NCBI GenBank assembly: GCA_012729055.1
Contig: JAAYDW010000038.1
Location: 1-59,149 of the forward strand
Direction of reading: 5' to 3'
Origin: Deltaproteobacteria bacterium
GTDB taxonomy: Bacteria > Desulfobacterota > Syntrophia > Syntrophales > Smithellaceae
Length of the DNA: 59,149 bases
Shown here: piece after piece, positions 54,906-59,149 of the stretch
Position numbering within the stretch: the first letter of the stretch is position 1
Layout: each line of letters opens with the position of its first letter
Translations under genes and position numbers: made by a program
The notes under the pieces: model-generated
What the model saw: the letters and a program-made list of their open reading frames with translations, nothing else
What the model was told of the DNA's origin: nothing
The model's database searches: none

Positions 54906-56348
54906 ATGTATGATCTGATTGTCATCGGAGATGATCTTGCGTCGCACGTCGCTGCTGCGTACGCCGGTCACAACGGCCTTTCGACGCTGCTCATCGCGGA
55001 AAGCGGTCTGGGCGGACTGCAGTTGATCGGCGATTATGTTTTCAATATCGATCCCTCCCCGCTTACGGGCCTGGGGCCCGGCGAGCCGGGATCCTCCCTG
55101 CTGGCGGAGATGGACATCGCCCTTCCGGAAAGCGGCTCCGGATCCCTGGAGTGTGCGTTCCAGATCATCCTTCCCGAACATCGCATCGACTTCTACAATA
55201 CCGCCGATGCCCTGCTGGCGGAACTGGCCCGGGAGTTTCCGGACCTGGAAGCGGAGATCCGCGAATACTACGGAATGGCGTTGGACGCGTCCGCGGTATT
55301 TCAGGAATGGCTCACGGACCATCCGCGGCTCCAGCCGCAGTCTCTCGGGGAGTACGGCGCTTATCTGAAAATCTTTCCGCAGATATTCCGTTACAAATTC
55401 GGGGCGGCCCGGTTCGATAAGGTGCTTTCGGGGCACGCCGCCCTGGAAAAAGTCTGGGAAGCGCTGCAGGCGCTCCTCAGCTTCAATACGGACGATTTGT
55501 TTTCCTTTGCCTCCGCGTATCAGTACTGCGCGCCCCTGCGCGGCGTTTCGTATTTTTCGCAGGGAAAACAGTTTCTGTTCAACGCACTCGTCGAAAAGCT
55601 CGAGCGTCATCAGGGTCTGTATCTCAACAATCACCGGATCACCGCCGTCACACCCGGACGGGAAATCGACGTGGATCTCCAGGCGCCGGATGGAGAAGCG
55701 CTGCGGATGTCGGCGCGCCATCTCATTGTCAGCACCAAGTCCGACAAACTCGATCTGCTCCGGGACAAGTACACGTATCTCAACTTTTTTGACCGCCTCC
55801 GTCCGGCAAAAGTCCTTTATTATCCTTTTACGATTTTTCTGGGGGTGGCCCAAAAGGGCCTTCCCCAGAAAACCGCCCGCCACATTGCTGTGGTTCCGGA
55901 CCCGGCCAGAAACCTCTATGACGACAATCTGATCCTTCTGGAAACCGGCTCTCCGGAAGATGAACGTCATATCGACCGGGCCAAGTCGCCGCTGACAGCC
56001 ACCGTTTACCTGCCGGACCAGCCCGAGCATTGGACACCCGAGGCCCTGAAGAAGCAGGCCGGCGCCGTTCTGGACAGGCTGGAGACGTTTCTTCCCTTCC
56101 TTCAGGAGAACACCGAGCTTGCCGATGTCGACGCATCGATCTCCGTTTCGCTCGCGTACCGAAAGGTGCAGAGCCCGAAATATTCCATACGCAACGCCTT
56201 TTTCACTTCCTTCACCGCGAAAAGCCACAAAACGCGCTTCGACAATATTTTTCTCACCGGAACGTCGCTCCTTGCGGATGCGGGTTTTGACGCGGAGCTG
56301 ATTACCGGCCGGAATGCGGCGTTGCAGGTTCTTCAGAAAAGGAATTAA
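54906..56348 (+). CDS. CrtI-like FAD/NAD(P) oxidoreductase, divergent
   Basis: This is a 480-residue protein with the overall shape of phytoene-desaturase/amine-oxidase-type flavoproteins. The N-terminal strand YDLIVIGDDLASHVAAAYAG aligns with the FAD-binding Rossmann unit, but GxGxxG is replaced by GDDLAS. The C-terminal FLTGTSLLADAGFDAELITGR resembles the second FAD motif. SYFSQGKQFLFNAL fits the middle of the fold. Flavin binding is therefore uncertain. The reaction is unknown. GAGGAGGAAA precedes the ATG, and the next gene starts 3 bases after its stop. Confidence 0.65.
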   Translation: MYDLIVIGDDLASHVAAAYAGHNGLSTLLIAESGLGGLQLIGDYVFNIDPSPLTGLGPGEPGSSLLAEMDIALPESGSGSLECAFQIILPEHRIDFYNTADALLAELAREFPDLEAEIREYYGMALDASAVFQEWLTDHPRLQPQSLGEYGAYLKIFPQIFRYKFGAARFDKVLSGHAALEKVWEALQALLSFNTDDLFSFASAYQYCAPLRGVSYFSQGKQFLFNALVEKLERHQGLYLNNHRITAVTPGREIDVDLQAPDGEALRMSARHLIVSTKSDKLDLLRDKYTYLNFFDRLRPAKVLYYPFTIFLGVAQKGLPQKTARHIAVVPDPARNLYDDNLILLETGSPEDERHIDRAKSPLTATVYLPDQPEHWTPEALKKQAGAVLDRLETFLPFLQENTELADVDASISVSLAYRKVQSPKYSIRNAFFTSFTAKSHKTRFDNIFLTGTSLLADAGFDAELITGRNAALQVLQKRN

Positions 56349-56351
56349 AAG

Positions 56352-57653
56352 ATGAACACCAACTTCAGCATAACCGGTCTGGGACCGTGCCTGATTGATT
56401 CACCGCTCAACACCGGTCTTTTCACGTCGGATGATGAGAAGGTTCTGTTTCACAACCGCCTGGAAGATTTCGCCGCCGCCAAAGGCAAAGCTGGCCGCCA
56501 TTTAACCGTGGAACTGGCCGGTCCGCGCAGGAAGATCTTTTTCGATCCTACCCGGACCCGGGCGGCCATCGTCACCTGTGGCGGTCTGTGTCCGGGAATC
56601 AACGACGTCATCCGCTCCGTCACCATGACGCTTTTTTATCGCTACGGCGTCCGGGAAATCCTGGGCATCCGGTACGGTCTGCGCGGGCTGAATCCGGCTT
56701 ACGGAGAAACGCCCATTCGCCTGACGCCGGATTACGTCAAGGACATTACCCATATCGGGGGCAGCATTCTTTCTACCTCCCGCGGACCGCAGGATCCGTC
56801 CGTGATGGTCGATTACCTGGAATCGCAAAAGATCAACATTCTGTTTTGCGTGGGAGGGGATGGCACGATGCGCGCGGCAGAAAAACTGACGATCGAAATA
56901 ACCGGCCGAAAATCCTCCATCGCCGTCATCGGCATTCCCAAGACCATCGACAATGACCTGAGCCTGATCGAGAAATCCTTTGGCTTTGACACGGCGATTG
57001 AAAAAACGGTGGAAGCCGTGCTCTCTGCCCATGTGGAAGCCAAGGGCGCCTTTAACGGCATCGGATTGGTAAAAATCATGGGACGGTTGTCCGGTTACAT
57101 CACCGCCACAGCCGCCCTGGCTCAGGGCGACGCCAACTTTGTGCTCATTCCCGAAGTACCGTTCGATCTTGAGGGAGACAGAGGATTTTTGCGGTGTCTG
57201 GAAGACCGCATCCGGGCGCGCGGACATGCGGTGATCCTGGCGGCCGAAGGCGCGGGCCAGGAACTGATGAAAAAGGAAAGCGACGAGCCAAAAACAGATG
57301 CGTCAGGCAACATCCGCCTGCGCGATATCGGCTTGTTCCTGAAAAACGCAGTTGAACGTCATTTCCGTGAGAATCATCTGGAAATCAATTTAAAGTACAT
57401 CGAGCCGAGCTACATGATCCGCTCCGTTCCCGCCAACGCATCAGACAGAATTTATTGCAGTTCGCTGGGGCAGTACTCCGTTCACGCCGCCATGGCGGGA
57501 AAGACGGGTTTGCTGGTGGCGCTTCGGAAAAACGATTATGTTCATCTGCCGCTGTCTGCGGCAACCTCCGGCAGGCAGATCGATCCTCAAGCCAATCCCT
57601 GGCTCCGGGTTTTGGAAATGACGGGCCAGCCGGCCCAGATGAGAAATCAATGA
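56352..57653 (+). CDS. 6-phosphofructokinase, TP0108-like group
   Basis: This is a 433-residue phosphofructokinase of the long group that includes plant and Treponema TP0108 enzymes. CGGLCPGINDVIRS and GIRYGLRGL are characteristic. The donor-site motif is GGDGT with Gly171, which favours ATP, whereas PPi enzymes usually have Asp there. Lys197 in PKTIDND is shared with PPi enzymes and with ATP enzymes of this long group. The IGLVKIMGR stretch binds sugar phosphate. ATP as donor is likely but needs assay. It follows the oxidoreductase gene closely. Confidence 0.9.
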   Translation: MNTNFSITGLGPCLIDSPLNTGLFTSDDEKVLFHNRLEDFAAAKGKAGRHLTVELAGPRRKIFFDPTRTRAAIVTCGGLCPGINDVIRSVTMTLFYRYGVREILGIRYGLRGLNPAYGETPIRLTPDYVKDITHIGGSILSTSRGPQDPSVMVDYLESQKINILFCVGGDGTMRAAEKLTIEITGRKSSIAVIGIPKTIDNDLSLIEKSFGFDTAIEKTVEAVLSAHVEAKGAFNGIGLVKIMGRLSGYITATAALAQGDANFVLIPEVPFDLEGDRGFLRCLEDRIRARGHAVILAAEGAGQELMKKESDEPKTDASGNIRLRDIGLFLKNAVERHFRENHLEINLKYIEPSYMIRSVPANASDRIYCSSLGQYSVHAAMAGKTGLLVALRKNDYVHLPLSAATSGRQIDPQANPWLRVLEMTGQPAQMRNQ

Positions 57654-57709
57654 CGGCCGGGCTAAAAAAAGCGACAAAAAAATATTTGTGTTTATGATGC
57701 AGATAATGC

Positions 57710-57738
57710 TTGCAAAATAAACGGTTTTGGCTTAGAAA
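57710..57738 (+). promoter_or_regulatory. Possible rpmB promoter
   Basis: TTGCAA (57710-57715) and TAGAAA (57733-57738) are 17 bases apart, about 30 bases before the rpmB start. Confidence 0.5.
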
Positions 57739-57768
57739 CCACAGACTTTTTTAAGAAGGAGTTTGATC

Positions 57769-57966
57769 ATGTCACGTGTCTGTGAAGTATGCGGCAAGAA
57801 GCCGGCCGTCGGCAATAACGTAAGCCATGCCAACAACAAATCAAAAGTGGTATGGCGTCCGAATTTGCAGAAATTACGCTGTGTTGATGAAAAAACGGGC
57901 GCGGTCAAGAGAATTAAAGCCTGCACGCGCTGCATCCGTTCCGGTTTTGTAAAGAAGGCCGTTTAG
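57769..57966 (+). CDS. rpmB: 50S ribosomal protein L28
   Basis: L28 is a 65-residue large-subunit protein. It has the zinc-ribbon form with Cys pairs in CEVCGKK near the start and CTRCIRSG near the end, plus [15 protein letters not shown] in the middle. The zinc-binding (C+) paralogue type is inferred from these four cysteines. AAGGAG precedes ATG 57769 at the proper spacing; an in-frame TTG at 57763 is not needed. Its stop overlaps the convergent gene by 4 bases. Confidence 0.96.
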   Translation: MSRVCEVCGKKPAVGNNVSHANNKSKVVWRPNLQKLRCVDEKTGAVKRIKACTRCIRSGFVKKAV

Positions 57967-58751
57967 TCTGTCGGAAGCCAGCCGGCTTCGCGGATGGTCA
58001 CTGCGCTCTGTTGAAGAAAGTCCTCGTCTTCGATGGAGGTTAAGGCGTCCTGGAACAGGCCGGTAATCGTTTCGGCAAACAGAACATTGTCATTTCGCAG
58101 GCCGAATTTGTCGGTAAAAAGACGAATTCGGCCTTCAATATTCATGATTCTTTCCATCCTTTCCCGAGTGATGTAGGAAACGGCGCTTTTCAGAACTTCG
58201 CCGGCATAGTCCTTTTCAACACCGTAGAGCCAGGCAATATCTTCGCAAAATTGCCTGCGTCTGCGGTCCAGCGTAAAATGAATCGCCTCTTCCAGAATGT
58301 CCATGGAGCGGTCGGCGTGGATGTGCGATCCGATAACCAGGTCGTAGATCATTTCAATAATCAGGTGGGATCGGTACGCCGCTTCCTCGTAGGAAATGGT
58401 GCGGCCGATGATTTTGTGCAGTTCCAGAAGGGAACCGATCAGGCGGCGCCCTTTCAAATAGGTGTAGCCGGCGGAATGGGGATTAAATCCCTCTTCACAG
58501 GTGAGCGATATTTTTCCGTAGTGGGCCAGATCGTCCACCAGCAAATGGAACATGATATAGGCGGTTCGCCGGTGATCGGCGGGCGCGAAGAGAAACCGGT
58601 CGATGGAATGGGTCCGGCTGGCGGTAATATCAGGATGGATGGTCAGCAAATCCGGGGCGATATTGTAGATGTAGATATCGGGATCCGTCTGCCGGATGCC
58701 CGACGCGGCCATGACCTGCTGCAGCAAATAGGTATGGGTCAACATCAACAT
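57963..58751 (-). CDS. Uncharacterised His-rich helical protein
   Basis: This is a 262-residue, largely helical, cytoplasmic-looking protein. The many His and Asp residues ([33 protein letters not shown]) recall zinc-dependent phospholipase C/S1-nuclease-like folds, in which His and Asp along helices bind zinc. I do not recognise a defined family and assign no reaction. No signal peptide is seen. Its start overlaps the end of the small upstream gene by 7 bases, so the two form a pair. Confidence 0.7.
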   Translation of the reverse strand: MLMLTHTYLLQQVMAASGIRQTDPDIYIYNIAPDLLTIHPDITASRTHSIDRFLFAPADHRRTAYIMFHLLVDDLAHYGKISLTCEEGFNPHSAGYTYLKGRRLIGSLLELHKIIGRTISYEEAAYRSHLIIEMIYDLVIGSHIHADRSMDILEEAIHFTLDRRRRQFCEDIAWLYGVEKDYAGEVLKSAVSYITRERMERIMNIEGRIRLFTDKFGLRNDNVLFAETITGLFQDALTSIEDEDFLQQSAVTIREAGWLPTD

Positions 58752-58978
58752 AAAAATGCCCGCTCGCAGGGGAGGAAAATTTCCTGAAGATCGAAGCGGT
58801 GTTTCAAATGGTCAAGAACATTTTCCATTTCCCCGGTGAAGTCCGGCATGATCAGAACCTGGAGGACGGCCGCCCGGGGATCCAGCGTGGAGATCGTGGC
58901 CGCCCCCTCGTATCCCTCGAGCAAAAACTGGACAAGCGCAATATCGCTTGTCTTTATTTTAAACCATTTTCGGATCAT
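58745..58978 (-). CDS. Small DUF4911-like protein
   Basis: This 77-residue protein resembles the DUF4911 family as I recall it: a short alpha-beta protein with KIKTSDIALVQFLLEGYEG near the N-terminus and a PDFTGEMENVLDHL middle. No motif indicates a function. Its stop overlaps the next gene's start region by 7 bases, which supports a real coding pair. ATG 58978 is the only sensible start. Confidence 0.65.
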   Translation of the reverse strand: MIRKWFKIKTSDIALVQFLLEGYEGAATISTLDPRAAVLQVLIMPDFTGEMENVLDHLKHRFDLQEIFLPCERAFLC

Positions 58979-59028
58979 TGCTTGTTTTTCGGACTATCAT
59001 TTATTGGTTTAAAGATCAAGCCGACCTA

Positions 59029-59103
59029 TTGCCTCATTAATAAATGTTACCGAGTGAAGAGCGAGGATGTTGAAGGTTGCCTCATAAAAGATGTTACCGA
59101 AGT
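59029..59103. repeat. Imperfect 27-base direct repeat
   Basis: Two copies, at 59029-59055 and 59077-59103, share TTGCCTCAT at the left and ATGTTACCGA at the right, with 5-6 variable bases between and a 1-base shift. The unit spacing is 48 bases. The surroundings are AT-rich and free of genes to the window edge. This could be an insertion-sequence end, a binding array or the start of a longer repeat. Confidence 0.6.
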
Positions 59104-59149
59104 TGGGTAATTTTTTTAAGCTTCATCTCCATGATGGTTTTTAGCTCAA

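Noticed and set aside
54435-56228. 597-codon open frame antisense to purN and the oxidoreductase
   Set aside because: It spans two real genes and their junction and shows no family motif.

Overview
This window looks like ordinary chromosome from an anaerobic, Gram-negative deltaproteobacterium of the Syntrophus/Smithella type (Desulfobacterota). The inference rests on indolepyruvate:ferredoxin oxidoreductase genes, an archaeal-type phosphoglycerate-mutase-like gene beside homoserine dehydrogenase, a lipoprotein peptidyl-prolyl isomerase, the tig-clpP-clpX-lon run and moderately GC-rich codon use. No database search was possible. I saw no phage gene, no complete transposase, no CRISPR array and no rRNA.

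Layout. Bases 1-4111 (+): the 3' part of miaA, a family 2 glycosyltransferase, a PpiC-type lipoprotein and a metallo-beta-lactamase-fold hydrolase. Bases 4104-5809 (-): a DUF2520 Rossmann protein and panB, behind a leader holding a strong terminator-like hairpin. Bases 6026-13975 (+): a HAD phosphatase, tilS, ftsH, then folP-acpS-tsaE-lysC-comEA-like. A small lytic transglycosylase faces them at 13986-14609 (-). Bases 14803-20903 (+): tRNA-Pro, tRNA-Leu and the protein quality-control set tig-clpP-clpX-lon. tRNA-Val and tRNA-Asp follow, with a terminator, then a CorC-like CBS protein, prfB with its programmed +1 frameshift, and an MltD-like transglycosylase with three LysM domains.

Bases 25430-29151 (-) are the phoH-pgpH-ybeY operon. 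Bases 29286-35075 (-) are a tightly overlapping five-gene operon: radical SAM protein, small membrane protein, active M16 peptidase, inactive-looking M16 partner and M20 peptidase. Bases 35217-41918 (+) hold dtd, a DUF1285 protein, guaB, dnaE and a UPF0280 protein. Bases 42037-49069 (-) look like one long operon: hom, apgM-like (proposed homoserine kinase), ybgC-like thioesterase, TPR membrane protein, iorA, iorB and a DnaJ-like chaperone. Then come panE (-), recG (-), and divergently purM-purN, a CrtI-like oxidoreductase, a phosphofructokinase and rpmB (+). Two poorly known genes (-) close the window. The right edge is an AT-rich gap with an imperfect 27-base direct repeat.

How the genes fit together. 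Aspartate-family synthesis (lysC, hom, proposed homoserine kinase) and pantothenate synthesis (panB, panE, possibly the DUF2520 protein) are split over several loci. Most other genes are housekeeping: translation fidelity (miaA, tilS, tsaE, dtd, prfB, rpmB), proteolysis, replication and repair (dnaE, recG), purine synthesis (guaB, purM, purN) and envelope maintenance. The parts most worth a second look are the terminator-bearing leader before the DUF2520 gene, the radical SAM/M16/M20 operon, the homoserine-kinase candidate, the oxidoreductase that lacks the usual dinucleotide motif, and the repeat at the right edge.
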